Assembly (NCBI RefSeq): GCF_041261445.1
Contig: NZ_JBGCCU010000018.1
Span: 124,001-188,000 of the forward strand
Source: Catenulispora sp. EB89
GTDB lineage: Bacteria > Actinomycetota > Actinomycetes > Streptomycetales > Catenulisporaceae
Direction: 5' to 3'
Length of the DNA stretch: 64,000 bases
The notes below the pieces were generated by a model that searched no databases, had not been told where the DNA came from, and saw only the letters and a program-made list of their open reading frames with translations. Position 1 is the first letter of the stretch. Every line of letters begins with the position of its first letter. Below are positions 8,023-16,876 of the stretch, in pieces. The position numbers and the translations under genes were made by a program.

Positions 8023-11000
8023 TCATGCTGCGCTCCTCGGGGTGTAGCTGTACTCGAGCATCAGCGTCAGGTTGGCCAGAGATGTGAGGTCCAGGGCGCC
8101 GGAGGTCAGCCACGCGGGATTGCCCGTGTCCGGCACGGTGATGGTCCAGTCGCCGACCACCGGCCTTCCCAGCTGGGTCGTGAGCGGACTGCCCGTGGTC
8201 GTGCTGGTCGCCAGTCCGCCGGTGTCGGTGACCGCCGCGGCGGCGCTGCCCGCGCCCGGCGCCGTCAGGTTGAGCGTCAGCGCCGACGGCGAGTGGCCGC
8301 CCGAGGTGGTGACCAGCAGACCGACCTGCGTCAGCTGCGTCGCGGTGTGGTTGAGCGGCAGGTCCGACGGCGCGACCGTCAGCGTCGCGGTGTGGTTGTT
8401 CACCAGGTTGAAGAACGTGTCCGGGTACAGCCAGCGCAGCGGCAGGCCGATCTGCGTGGTGTGGGCGCCCGGCTGGGTGTCGAGCATCTGGCGCACCTGG
8501 GTGGCCAGCTGGGGGTCGTAGCGCGTGTCGTAGGTGAAGCTGACGAGCACGTCGGTGACGAGGTTGTAGTCCAGGTCGTTCACCTCCATCGGGACGTCGA
8601 GCACCCAGCTGCCGATGACGCCGGCGCCGGCGAGGATGCCGGTCTCGTGCGGGTCCCCGAGGGCCGCGGCCGGGTCGGTCCGCCGGTCGAAGTCGCTGAT
8701 GACGAGGGTCTCGGCGGTCTGGACGCGGCGGCGCATGTGGTCGGTGTCCTGGTCGGTCCAGGTGTCGGTCGGCGTCCGGTAGAACGACAGGCCGCCGCAC
8801 GTCAGCGTCGCGAAGATGCCAGTGGGCTGAGTCAGACCGACGAGCGTCACCTCCACGTGCCGGATCCGGCCGCCGTACGTGCCCGGATACGCCAGGTCGA
8901 AGTCGTCCGGCGTGGTGTCGAAGGCGATCTGCCCGGTCTTGCGGAACTGCGTCTCGAAGAGGTAGCTGTGCCGGGTGGCCAGGCTCAGGACGTGCGTGAC
9001 CGGCTGGGCCTTGGTGCGCCGGGTGCCCAGGAGCGTGTCCGTGAACGACTGGACGTCCGCCATCAGCATGTCGGCGGCCAGCAGGCCCCGGATCTCGTCG
9101 GTGGAATAGTCCGCCCGGATGACGGTCATCGACGTGTCGTTCTCGAAGTTGTACGCGCTCTGCATCATCTTCGCCGCCCGCAGCGCCATGTCGAGGTAGC
9201 GGCGGTAGATCTGGTACATCCGGTCGCCCATCGCCTTCCACACGCCCGCGGTGAACGTCATGTCGTCGAACGCGCCGACGACGGCCTGGGCCTCGGAGGT
9301 GTGCAGCTGTGCGAGCGCGACCTGCCCCTGCGCGGCCACGACCCGCGCGTTGGCCGCGGTGACCTCCGCGGCGGCCTGAGTCGCGGCGCCCTGCATCTCG
9401 GTCGCGGTCCGCTGCATGGACGCGACCTCGTACTGCAGGCTCAGCCGACTGGAGACCAGCTGCACCGCCGCGCCGATGTCGCCCTTGTCGCCGGAGATCG
9501 TCTGGCCGCTCTGGAACTGGTCCGCCAGGGAGTTGAGGTAGTCGGGGTCGCCGTCGTCGCCGCCGCTGACCTCGCTGCTCTCCGCCGCGTAGAGGATCGA
9601 CTGGCTGTGCGAGCTCTGATAGTCGGCGGCGTTCTGCGTCGCGTCCTGCGCACGCAGGTCGGCCAGGGCGAGGCCGGCCTGGTAGGCGGCGGCCTCGGCG
9701 CTCGCCGCCTGGACCTGGAGGGTCGCGGCGGCCGCCTCGGCCTGGCAGTCGGCGACGTGCTGGGTCAGCTGGAGGCGGGTGAGTTGCGCCTGGTCGGCGC
9801 GGTCCCAGTAGTTGATGACGTTCTGCTCGACCGTCACGGCGAGCTGGCAGAACTGGCCGGCCACCTCCTGGAGGTACTCGAACGTCCAGATCGGCACCGA
9901 CGGCGCCCAGTGGCCGTGGAAGTCCAGGCCGGCCTTGATCTGCCCGAGCTTGACGAAGGCGTCGATGATCGGCCCGACGATCGCCGGACTGGTCACCGCC
10001 GCGACCGCCGCCGGGTTGCCGATCAGCTGCGCCAGCGTCGGGATCACGGCCCGCGCGACCTGTGCCCCGGCCCCGATCCCGGTGGTGGTGTACAGGACGC
10101 TGTTCGGGACGGCGCCGGCCTGGGTGACGATGCGCTCGTAGATCGGCAGCGCGCTGGGAGGGTCGTCGTTCCGGTAGAGGCTGTCGCCCCAGGCGACATA
10201 CAGGGCCGCGATCTTCGCCCACAGCTGCGGCGCCTCGATCTGGGTGTTGATGTACTGGTAGGCCGCCGCCTGCAGGTAGCAGGTCTCGGCGTTCGGCCAG
10301 TCGCCGAGCGCCGCGTAGCAGTCGCCGAGGCCCATCGGGATGATGAAGTAGAACGTGTGGGCCAGGGAGAGGACGAAGTCGCTGCCGCTGATCGGCTGCG
10401 CGAGGATGTCCGGCAGAATGCTGAGGCCGACGCGCGAGGCGTAGACGTACTTCTCGATCGACGCCGAGTCGGGGATCGTTCCGACGGCGAAGTCGAACGA
10501 CGAGACGCTCATCTGCTGCGCCGAGCCGAGCGAGCCTGTCGCCACGCCGATCTGCCGCTGCTGCGTGAGGGACGTCGGGAGGACCGTGATGTCCTCGCTC
10601 ATGGTCGTGATGACCGGCGCCACCGCGGCGCTCTGGCCTGCGGCGGTTGCCGCTGCCGCCGAACCCGAGGAAAGCTGCTCGGCCGCCAGGGCGCTCGGCT
10701 GGCCCGTCGTGCGCGTCAGGGCTTTGGTGAACAGCGAGGCGACCCGATGCGTGATGCCGCCGTCCGCCGGAAGGGCGAGCACGGCGTCCGCCACGTTCCG
10801 GTCCAGGGAGATCGCGTGCTGCTCGAACTTCGATCCGGCTTGCTTGCTGCCCTGTGCGGTGAAGATGGCCGACAGCCGCGCGGCACTGGCCGCCTCCGCG
10901 CTCGCGGGCGTTGAGACCGCCGGGGCGAGCAGGCCGACCTGGTCGAAGGCCGGGAACTCCTTGGCGCTGTCCGGGCCCAGCGGGTTGACGGGGCTCAGGG

Positions 11001-11328
11001 GGCCGGGGACTGGCAGGACACTGAGCCAGTTCAGCGACGTCTCCAGAAGCGTGCTCAGCCTGGCGGTGTCGAAGGGCACGCGCCCGACGAAGCCCGATCC
11101 CGCCTTGAGGCCCGGGTCGAGCTGGGACCAGATCAGCGTCTGCGCCTTCTTGTAGTCCGCGATCGCATCCTGGTAGCGCCGGGCCACGAAGTCCGAGCCG
11201 GCTGCGGTGAGCGCGTCGCTGATCTGCTGGAGGAGGACCGTGTCGGGATGCGAGAGGTCCGGCACCAGCTGGAAGTACCGGGCGTCGCGGATCGTCGTGT
11301 AAGTGGTCTGGCGGACGTCGATGGCCAT
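8023..11328 (-). CDS. TcA-like protein with C-terminal TcB-binding region
   Basis: A 1101-residue protein whose last third resembles the TcB-binding end of Tc-toxin A subunits: QLATQVRQMLDTQPGAHTTQIGLPLRWLYPDTFF, preceded by beta-rich sequence with FRKTGQIAFDTTPDDFDLAYPGTYGGRIRHVEV. Residues about 330-480 are helical and TPR-like. About 500-690 is an Ala/Gln-rich helical stretch that looks like coiled coil. Full TcA pore proteins are roughly twice this length, so receptor-binding and linker parts of a normal TcA are missing or replaced. The downstream gene (58 bases away) is the TcB-TcC fusion, which supports a binding partner role. ATG 11328 (MAIDVRQTTY) has only a weak ribosome site. It could instead be a non-pore scaffold, so the TcA assignment covers the C-terminus only. 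Confidence 0.7.
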   Translation of the reverse strand: MAIDVRQTTYTTIRDARYFQLVPDLSHPDTVLLQQISDALTAAGSDFVARRYQDAIADYKKAQTLIWSQLDPGLKAGSGFVGRVPFDTARLSTLLETSLNWLSVLPVPGPLSPVNPLGPDSAKEFPAFDQVGLLAPAVSTPASAEAASAARLSAIFTAQGSKQAGSKFEQHAISLDRNVADAVLALPADGGITHRVASLFTKALTRTTGQPSALAAEQLSSGSAAAATAAGQSAAVAPVITTMSEDITVLPTSLTQQRQIGVATGSLGSAQQMSVSSFDFAVGTIPDSASIEKYVYASRVGLSILPDILAQPISGSDFVLSLAHTFYFIIPMGLGDCYAALGDWPNAETCYLQAAAYQYINTQIEAPQLWAKIAALYVAWGDSLYRNDDPPSALPIYERIVTQAGAVPNSVLYTTTGIGAGAQVARAVIPTLAQLIGNPAAVAAVTSPAIVGPIIDAFVKLGQIKAGLDFHGHWAPSVPIWTFEYLQEVAGQFCQLAVTVEQNVINYWDRADQAQLTRLQLTQHVADCQAEAAAATLQVQAASAEAAAYQAGLALADLRAQDATQNAADYQSSHSQSILYAAESSEVSGGDDGDPDYLNSLADQFQSGQTISGDKGDIGAAVQLVSSRLSLQYEVASMQRTATEMQGAATQAAAEVTAANARVVAAQGQVALAQLHTSEAQAVVGAFDDMTFTAGVWKAMGDRMYQIYRRYLDMALRAAKMMQSAYNFENDTSMTVIRADYSTDEIRGLLAADMLMADVQSFTDTLLGTRRTKAQPVTHVLSLATRHSYLFETQFRKTGQIAFDTTPDDFDLAYPGTYGGRIRHVEVTLVGLTQPTGIFATLTCGGLSFYRTPTDTWTDQDTDHMRRRVQTAETLVISDFDRRTDPAAALGDPHETGILAGAGVIGSWVLDVPMEVNDLDYNLVTDVLVSFTYDTRYDPQLATQVRQMLDTQPGAHTTQIGLPLRWLYPDTFFNLVNNHTATLTVAPSDLPLNHTATQLTQVGLLVTTSGGHSPSALTLNLTAPGAGSAAAAVTDTGGLATSTTTGSPLTTQLGRPVVGDWTITVPDTGNPAWLTSGALDLTSLANLTLMLEYSYTPRSAA

Positions 11329-11432
11329 GGCATGCCGATTCTGTGAGAAGCATGGTCGGAACAGGTTTGAGAGTCTGAGCAGCGCGGCCCGCCTGCCGGA
11401 CGGGGGCCAGCGGACGAGCCGCGCCGTACTGG

Positions 11433-11457
11433 GGCGCGCCCCGGATCAGGGCGCGCC
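11433..11457 (-). terminator. Strong GC hairpin after the CARDB-like gene
   Basis: GGCGCGCCC at 11433-11441 and GGGCGCGCC at 11449-11457 form a perfect 9-bp stem with a 7-base loop, 7 bases past the stop of the leftward gene ending at 11464. There is no U-run. It may separate transcription of the first two Tc-locus genes from the TcA-like gene, which would then use a promoter in 11329-11430. Confidence 0.55.
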
Positions 11458-11463
11458 GGGCCG

Positions 11464-12786
11464 TCAGCCCGTGTGGACGACCGTGTAGCCGCCGATGACC
11501 TGGCCGCCCTGGCTCGCGGTCACCCGGTAGACCTGGGCCTGGCCCGGCGGCGGCGTCTGGTCGCCGGTGGCGAAGACGACCTGCGCGCCGTCGCCGGCGG
11601 CTTGGACCGCTGCGCCAGTGCCGATCTGCCCGGGGGCCGCGAGGGTGATCGCGCCGGTGCCGATGGCCTGGGTCGGGAAGACTCCACGGACCCCGCCGTG
11701 CAGCTGCAGCCAGGGCATCGTCGTGGGCGCGTGCCGCGCGACCGCGATGTCGGCGTTCTGGCCGAACAGCTGGCCGACCGAGAGTTTCAGCGGCAGCGCG
11801 CCGTTGCCGCCGACGGCGGGGACGACGTGGATGTTGCGCTGTCCGAGGTGGCGGTTGACCCGCGCGTCCCACTCCGGGGTGGTCATCGGGTCGGCCGTGA
11901 CGTCCCAGATCCGGACCAGCAGGCACTCGTGGCCGCCGTTCGCGTAGGTCGCGCGCCAGCTCGTCGGGCACTTCACGACCTTGTGGCAGTCGCCGGCGCC
12001 GCGCGCGCCGAGGTTGGTGACGGCCGTGTCGATCAGGTGCGCCCCGACCGGGTTGAAGCCCAGCGACGGGTTGCACCAGTAGAACTCGACGATCACCTCG
12101 TTGGCCGGTGCCCGGCCCAGGTTCCACACGTGCGCGTAGACGGTGTTGTCCTGGCCGGCCAGGGCGACCTGCCCCAGCTGCGGCGGGATCGGCGGGGCCA
12201 GGTCCGGGGCGACTCCGGCGAGGATGTAGACGTCAGGGCTCTCCCAGAACACGTCCAGCGGCCGGGTTCCCGTGTCGCCGGGGTTGCCGCGCATGAGCAG
12301 GTACGGCAGGTAGAGGTTCTTGCGCACCCCCGGCCAGACCGTCGGTGGCAGGGGGCTGAGGCTCCCCGGTTGGAGCGAGCCGAGGTCGCCCGGAGTGATC
12401 GGGTGGCCGTACGGGCCTCCGCTGACGGTTCCCGGTACGCGACCCGGCCGTCCCGGGACGTCACCGGTACCGCCGCCGGGGGTACCGCCGCCCGAGTCGC
12501 CGCCGCAGGTCCCTGCGCAACCATGGCGGTTGCAGTGAGAGCAGTTCGCGCGGGCGGGCCGGCAGGGCACTGATCGGCCGCAACCGCAGCCGCACCCTCC
12601 CGCGGTGCCCTCGATGACGTCGGCTGCCAGGTCGAAGGCCTGGCGCACCAGGCTCATCGCGTCGCTGCGCACGTCGGCTCCGGCTTCGCAGGGTTCGATG
12701 GCGCGGGGTCCGGTGTCGCGGGGCTCGGTGCCGCGCTGGGCCGCGACCGCGGCCGCGGCGATCTTCGGCAGATCGTTCGTGGTCAC
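11464..12786 (-). CDS. Cys-rich, Gly/Pro-linker protein with CARDB/Ig-like domain
   Basis: A 440-residue protein of unknown job. Residues about 65-95 hold a cluster of 10-11 cysteines (GGCGCGCGRSVPCR, ANCSHCNRHGCAGTCGG), which could bind metal. A Gly/Pro-rich linker follows to about 135. The rest has a beta-sandwich look: ESPDVYILAGVAP followed by DNTVYAHVWNLGRAPANEVIVEFYW is the pattern of CARDB/Ig-like cell-adhesion domains (a word for unit, gap, then variation with V-x-V-x-F). The C-terminal 100 residues (QVYRVTASQGGQVIGGYTVVH) look like another small beta domain. There is no signal peptide. Its start overlaps the stop of the phospholipase-like gene by 4 bases (ATGA), so the two are translationally coupled and probably act together. 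Confidence 0.6.
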   Translation of the reverse strand: MTTNDLPKIAAAAVAAQRGTEPRDTGPRAIEPCEAGADVRSDAMSLVRQAFDLAADVIEGTAGGCGCGCGRSVPCRPARANCSHCNRHGCAGTCGGDSGGGTPGGGTGDVPGRPGRVPGTVSGGPYGHPITPGDLGSLQPGSLSPLPPTVWPGVRKNLYLPYLLMRGNPGDTGTRPLDVFWESPDVYILAGVAPDLAPPIPPQLGQVALAGQDNTVYAHVWNLGRAPANEVIVEFYWCNPSLGFNPVGAHLIDTAVTNLGARGAGDCHKVVKCPTSWRATYANGGHECLLVRIWDVTADPMTTPEWDARVNRHLGQRNIHVVPAVGGNGALPLKLSVGQLFGQNADIAVARHAPTTMPWLQLHGGVRGVFPTQAIGTGAITLAAPGQIGTGAAVQAAGDGAQVVFATGDQTPPPGQAQVYRVTASQGGQVIGGYTVVHTG

Positions 12787-15608
12787 TTCGGCGGCCTCCT
12801 CGTCAAGAGCGTCTGTGCGTTCGTGTCCTCAGCCGGCTTCCACAGCGGCTGGTTCGGGTTCGCGGCAGCCGTGGCCGCCGGTGCCGCGCCTGCGGCCGGT
12901 GCCGCCCCCGCGGGCTGCGCGGGAGCCGTCGCGCCACCCGCTGTCGCTCCGGCGGGTTGCGGAGCGGCCATGCCCGGGACCGGTCCCGGAATCGGGAGGT
13001 GTCCTCCCGGGATCGGCAGGCCGTCGAAGTAGTGCAGCTGCACCGGTATCTGCCGCGGTGCGTCCGGAGGAGCGCCCTGCCAGGTCGGGCTGCCTTCCGG
13101 CTGCGCGACCGGTTGCTGGAACGCGTCCCCGCGGTGGTCGTGACCGACCTCCGAGCCGCGGATCCAGTCCCAGCAGCGGTAGCCGTAGCCGCGGTCGGCG
13201 TCGAGGTTGAAGTCGGCCACCGGTCCGCCGTCGGGGTCCACGATGCGGCCCATGAGGTAGGCGGCGAACGGGATCGGGTCGCCGAGCGGGCTGTGGTCGG
13301 TGCCGGGGTCGCGACCGATCACCGACTCGTTGATCGCGTCGGTGTGCGCCGGCGTGACAGCGTTCTCGTACGCCGTGCGCTGGGCCGGCGTGATCGGCCG
13401 GTCGGTACGGAACAGCACCTGGTCCGGGGTGACGCCGGTCGGGTACGGACCGCTGACCGTCGTCCCGGCGCGCTTGCCGAGGACCGCCAGGATCTCGGCG
13501 CTCAGCCGAGCGTTGACTCCGGCGTAGTCGAGCTCAGCGACGACGTCCGAGGTCTCGGTCGGCGTCGCGTAAACGCTGTTGTCGTCGCGGCGCGAGATGA
13601 CCGGATACGCCCAGGGGCGGCGGAACTCGTTGGGGGCGTCGCCGCTGTCCTGCTTGGGGCGCACCGGGAACAGCGGGTAGCGGTCGTTGCGCGGGTTGGT
13701 CGGCTCGACGATCAGCGACGGGTCCCGGTCCAGATGGCCGAACGGATCGGTGGCGTCGGCGAGGGCCTGCAGGAACGCGTTGTCGACCGTGCTGCCCAGC
13801 TTGATCAGGTTCTCGTCGATCTCGTTCGGCTGCCGCAGCTCGTTGTTGTCGGGGTACCGCAGCTCGCCGTGGGGGATCTCGAAGCCGATGTGGGCCAGGA
13901 CCTCGTGCGTGTTGTTGACGATGTCCCAGGCGTACATGGCCAGCTGGTAGAGCGCCCACCGCACCGGGTAGGTGCCGGGGCTGAGGATCGTCTTGACGAG
14001 GTCGCCGCCGAGGTCGACGATCGCCTCGCCCTCCTTGAAGAGCCACGTCAGCAGGGCGAGCAGGATCGCGCAGACGTCCTCGATCGGGTCGCTGCTGTCG
14101 ACGCCGGAGAAGTCGGGCGGGCTGGCCAGGTTCGTGAAGTCCGAAGCCGGAGGCCACTCGACGACGTCGGGCTTGCGGGGCTTGTCGAGGTCGAAGCCGG
14201 ACCAGAACGCGAGGCGGTAGTACGAGATCATGAAGCGGTAGGAGGTCTGCACCTCCCACGGCAGCGGGTAGCCGGGCGGGACGTCGAAGGACGGCGTCGG
14301 GGCGACCGCCGCGAGCACGTCGTCCAGCGGCTGGTTCAGGGTGATGCCCGCGTCGTTGAGGAGCTGTTCGAGCGTCGTCCGGACCGTGCCCATGCCGTTC
14401 TGGAACGTGCTGCCGCCGAGGTTGGCCGGCTCGGGGAACCCGTCGTCGTGGTAGGTGGCGATGAGCGCGCGGACGATGCCGTCGGCGAGCCACTGGGGCA
14501 TGAAGCCGTCCTGGTCGACGGCGGCCTTCGCGGCCGCGGCGTCGTCCGGCAGCGTCGCAGGGCGCTCCCATCCGTTGGGGTGGTCCTCGTCCAGCGCGAC
14601 GGCGTAGACGAAGGCCGAACGGCCGAGGTCCGGGTACACGTCGTCGGCCGCGAGGTCGTCGGCGGGCAGAGTGCCCGTGCCGTCCGTCCGGGCCTGCCGG
14701 TAGTTCCAGGCATCGATGTGGTTCTCGACCACGTGGTGGCGCTGCCAGTGCGTGCGGAAGGGGCCGCCGGCCTGCTCATTGACGAAGGAGTGGCCGATGA
14801 CGTCGGTGCCGATGTGCGCGATCCAGCCCAGGGCGAACGCCTGGAACTGCTCCAGCTTGTCCTGGTCGCCGTCCTGGGCGAACTGCCGCTTGGCCTCGGC
14901 CAGCAGGTTCTGCGCCATCTGATTGGTCTTGCGGTAGTGGAGCATGTCGCTCCACACGAACGCCTGCTCGTCCCAGCCCACCCGCATCTTCAGTGAGAAC
15001 CAGGAGAAGACGTCCGTGAACGTGACCAGTTCCTCCTCGGCGACCTTCACCAGGGCGGTCACGAGCTCGCTGCACGCCGTCGCCGCCGCGCTGATGACGC
15101 CGCCGGACAAGTCGTCGAGCAGGTTCACGGCGGTGTCGACGATCGGTCCCACCGTGGCGTCCCAGACCGCGATGAAGTCGGCCCAGATCTTGCGAAGCTT
15201 GATCAGGAACCTGACGACCTTCGCAAAGGTCTGGTCCACCTCGGCCAAGATGACGACCAGCGGCTCCCAATCCTCGTCCTTGGCATGGTCGATCCAGTAG
15301 TAGACCGACATCGCGAGCATGATCAGGTCGTCCTGGAACGGGAACTCGGCCAGGGGCCCGCTGGAGTAGTCCTGGCAGAAGAAGAACAGGTCGGGGCCGA
15401 TCGCGCCGACGTTCGTGTACTTCGGCCACTTCTTCATGAGCTCGCCGCAGTGCTTCGGCGTCAGGCCGTCGGCGCCCGTCAGAGCCGTGACGGCCCCGCC
15501 GGGCCCGTCGGTCGCCCCGGCCTGGTCGTTCGGGTTGAAGCTCTCCTGGCCCTCCAGCCAGTCAGCGAGCCTGCGAGCTGTGTAGACGTGCGTGAAATGC
15601 CCCGGCAT
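12783..15608 (-). CDS. Zinc-dependent phospholipase C-like protein
   Basis: A 941-residue protein starting MPGHFTHVYTARRLADWL. The start, the segment NVGAIGPDLFFFCQDYSS, and LGWIAHIGTDVIGHSFVNEQAGG followed by RHHVVENHIDAWNY match the His/Asp pattern of the zinc-dependent phospholipase C / S1-P1 fold seen in large actinomycete proteins. The family cleaves phospholipid head groups or phosphodiesters; here the substrate is not known. It is much longer than secreted bacterial PLCs (about 280-400), with a hydrophobic helical insert (about 130-230) and an Ala/Pro/Gly-rich C-terminal linker (about 870-930). No signal peptide is visible, which would fit delivery by the neighbouring Tc-like proteins rather than Sec export (inference). 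It is the first gene of the leftward Tc locus. Confidence 0.7.
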   Translation of the reverse strand: MPGHFTHVYTARRLADWLEGQESFNPNDQAGATDGPGGAVTALTGADGLTPKHCGELMKKWPKYTNVGAIGPDLFFFCQDYSSGPLAEFPFQDDLIMLAMSVYYWIDHAKDEDWEPLVVILAEVDQTFAKVVRFLIKLRKIWADFIAVWDATVGPIVDTAVNLLDDLSGGVISAAATACSELVTALVKVAEEELVTFTDVFSWFSLKMRVGWDEQAFVWSDMLHYRKTNQMAQNLLAEAKRQFAQDGDQDKLEQFQAFALGWIAHIGTDVIGHSFVNEQAGGPFRTHWQRHHVVENHIDAWNYRQARTDGTGTLPADDLAADDVYPDLGRSAFVYAVALDEDHPNGWERPATLPDDAAAAKAAVDQDGFMPQWLADGIVRALIATYHDDGFPEPANLGGSTFQNGMGTVRTTLEQLLNDAGITLNQPLDDVLAAVAPTPSFDVPPGYPLPWEVQTSYRFMISYYRLAFWSGFDLDKPRKPDVVEWPPASDFTNLASPPDFSGVDSSDPIEDVCAILLALLTWLFKEGEAIVDLGGDLVKTILSPGTYPVRWALYQLAMYAWDIVNNTHEVLAHIGFEIPHGELRYPDNNELRQPNEIDENLIKLGSTVDNAFLQALADATDPFGHLDRDPSLIVEPTNPRNDRYPLFPVRPKQDSGDAPNEFRRPWAYPVISRRDDNSVYATPTETSDVVAELDYAGVNARLSAEILAVLGKRAGTTVSGPYPTGVTPDQVLFRTDRPITPAQRTAYENAVTPAHTDAINESVIGRDPGTDHSPLGDPIPFAAYLMGRIVDPDGGPVADFNLDADRGYGYRCWDWIRGSEVGHDHRGDAFQQPVAQPEGSPTWQGAPPDAPRQIPVQLHYFDGLPIPGGHLPIPGPVPGMAAPQPAGATAGGATAPAQPAGAAPAAGAAPAATAAANPNQPLWKPAEDTNAQTLLTRRPPK

Positions 15609-16092
15609 GAGGCCACACCCCCCTGTTGCTACGGCCGAGCCGGACGGATGAGTCCGCCCGCGGTCCGTCTCCCTACATGGGTTCAGTGCGGCGGCGCGGG
15701 GGCTGGATACATGTTCGGGGGTGGTTTTTCCGGCGCCCCTTCTTGATGTGTGGGTGTGGGTGGTTGGGGTGTGGTGGGTGCAACGGGTGCGGTTTGTTGG
15801 TGGGTTTTAAGAGCTTTTTACGGCTTCGCAGGGCTTTAAGAAGGATCCGCTGGGTGGCGCAGTTCGGTGGTGTGCCTGGGGATGCGCTGGCGGCTGGCGG
15901 TTGTTCGTGTGCACGACCGCGCACCGGTCCGGGTCACTGCGCACGCGTTTGGTCTGGCGGCTGGCGGCCGGGTGTGGTGGGTGCCTGAAAGTCAAAGACA
16001 GGGCCTCCGGCGGCGCCTGCGCGGCGAGCGGCACTCGCTCCGGGGAGGGGGGGTCGCGCTGTCTGCTGCCGGACACTGCTTGTGGTCGCCTT

Positions 16093-16250
16093 TGTCCCGG
16101 GTTCCCCGTCGCGTCGTCGCCTGATGGAAGCTGACCGGTCCGGTGGTATCAAGTCGGACCCCTGCTGCTGTGGTGCTGTCGCGTGCGACTTGACACCACC
16201 GGCCCGGTCAGCTTGGCGGCGCCCGCCGACGCGACGGGGAACCCGGGACA
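16093..16250. repeat. Inner inverted repeat 1
   Basis: TGTCCCGGGTTCCCCGTCGC (from 16093) through CAAGTCG (to 16156) is mirrored by CGACTTGACACC (from 16186) through GACGGGGAACCCGGGACA (to 16250). The arms are about 64 bases with few mismatches and a loop of about 29 bases. Such a stem could form a cruciform or a very stable RNA hairpin. Confidence 0.85.
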
Positions 16251-16358
16251 ACCCCGGCCTGTGGTGTGGACATGGTCCACTCGGGTGCGTACACCTGCGG
16301 GTGGTGACGTGGCGTGCCCGAGATGCGGGAATCCTTCCCACAGGTGGGGTTGTCCCGG
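16244..16358. repeat. Inner inverted repeat 2
   Basis: CGGGACAACCCCGGCCTGTGG at 16244-16264 pairs with CCCACAGGTGGGGTTGTCCCG near 16338-16358. It shares its left end with the right arm of inverted repeat 1, so the hairpins are chained. Confidence 0.75.
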
Positions 16359-16511
16359 ATCCCTCGTCGCTGTCGGCGGTGCTTGCACAACCAGCCCGGA
16401 CTGGCGGGGTCAAGCCGGACGAAACTTGACCACAGCAGCGTGTGATCCGGCTTTACCCCGCCAGGCCGGGATGGTTCCCTCCGGGCGACGTCAGCGACGA
16501 GGGATCCGGGA
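16354..16511. repeat. Inner inverted repeat 3
   Basis: CCCGGATCCCTCGTCGCTG from 16354 pairs with CAGCGACGAGGGATCCGGGA ending at 16511. An inner block CCGGACTGGCGGGGTCAAGCCGGA (16396-16419) pairs with 16446-16469. It shares its left end with the right arm of repeat 2. Confidence 0.8.
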
Positions 16512-16876
16512 CTCGGCGACCAACATTCGGGCCGCCGCCGACGCGGGGGGTTGGGGATCCCTCAGAGTCTCGAGTGCCCCCGCCGGAGGCGCCTGCCCTT
16601 GACTTCAGGCACCCACCACGCCCGACGATCGCCGCCTACGCAACGCATGCGCAGTGACCCGGACCCGCGCGCGGTCGTGCCCAGCAACACCGCCGGCCGC
16701 CAGCGCCACCCGCAGCACACCACCGAACTGCGCTACCCAGCGAGGTCACCAAACCTTAGGCGAAGCCGTCAAAAAACGCCTTTGACTGTCAACCCACAAA
16801 CAAACCGCACCCGCCACCAGCACCCACACATAGGTCAGCAGCGCCGGTCTTCTGGCGCTCCTCACGCCGGCGCCGA

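Larger units (their letters stand above)
15745..16830. repeat. Long imperfect inverted repeat (outer arms) in intergenic tract
   Basis: The 1.27 kb between 15609 and 16876 has no credible gene. Its left arm (about 15745-16037) reads as the reverse complement of the right arm (about 16571-16830). Shared blocks include GCAGTTCGGTGGTGTGC (left 15859-15875), GCACGACCGCGC, TCCGGGTCACTGCGCA and GTGGTGGGTGCCTGAA. Identity is roughly three quarters by eye, with short gaps. Between the arms lie three further hairpins. The tract sits upstream of the leftward Tc operon and downstream of the CHAT gene, so it also holds the Tc promoter. Possible origins are a paired repeat element, a decayed transposable element or a structured RNA. 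Confidence 0.75.

Noticed and set aside
7807..10914. Long plus-strand open frame of about 1035 codons opposite the Tc genes
   Set aside because: Its composition is Arg/Gly/Ala/Pro-rich with no domain pattern; it is an antisense shadow of the real leftward genes in GC-rich DNA.
1833..15608. Extracellular contractile injection system or prophage
   Set aside because: No sheath, tube, baseplate or ATPase genes are present; only Tc-like components are seen.
15609..16876. Chromosome-end telomere or CRISPR-like repeat array
   Set aside because: Palindromes resemble those of linear replicon ends only superficially; the tract is internal with genes on both sides and has no regular spacers.
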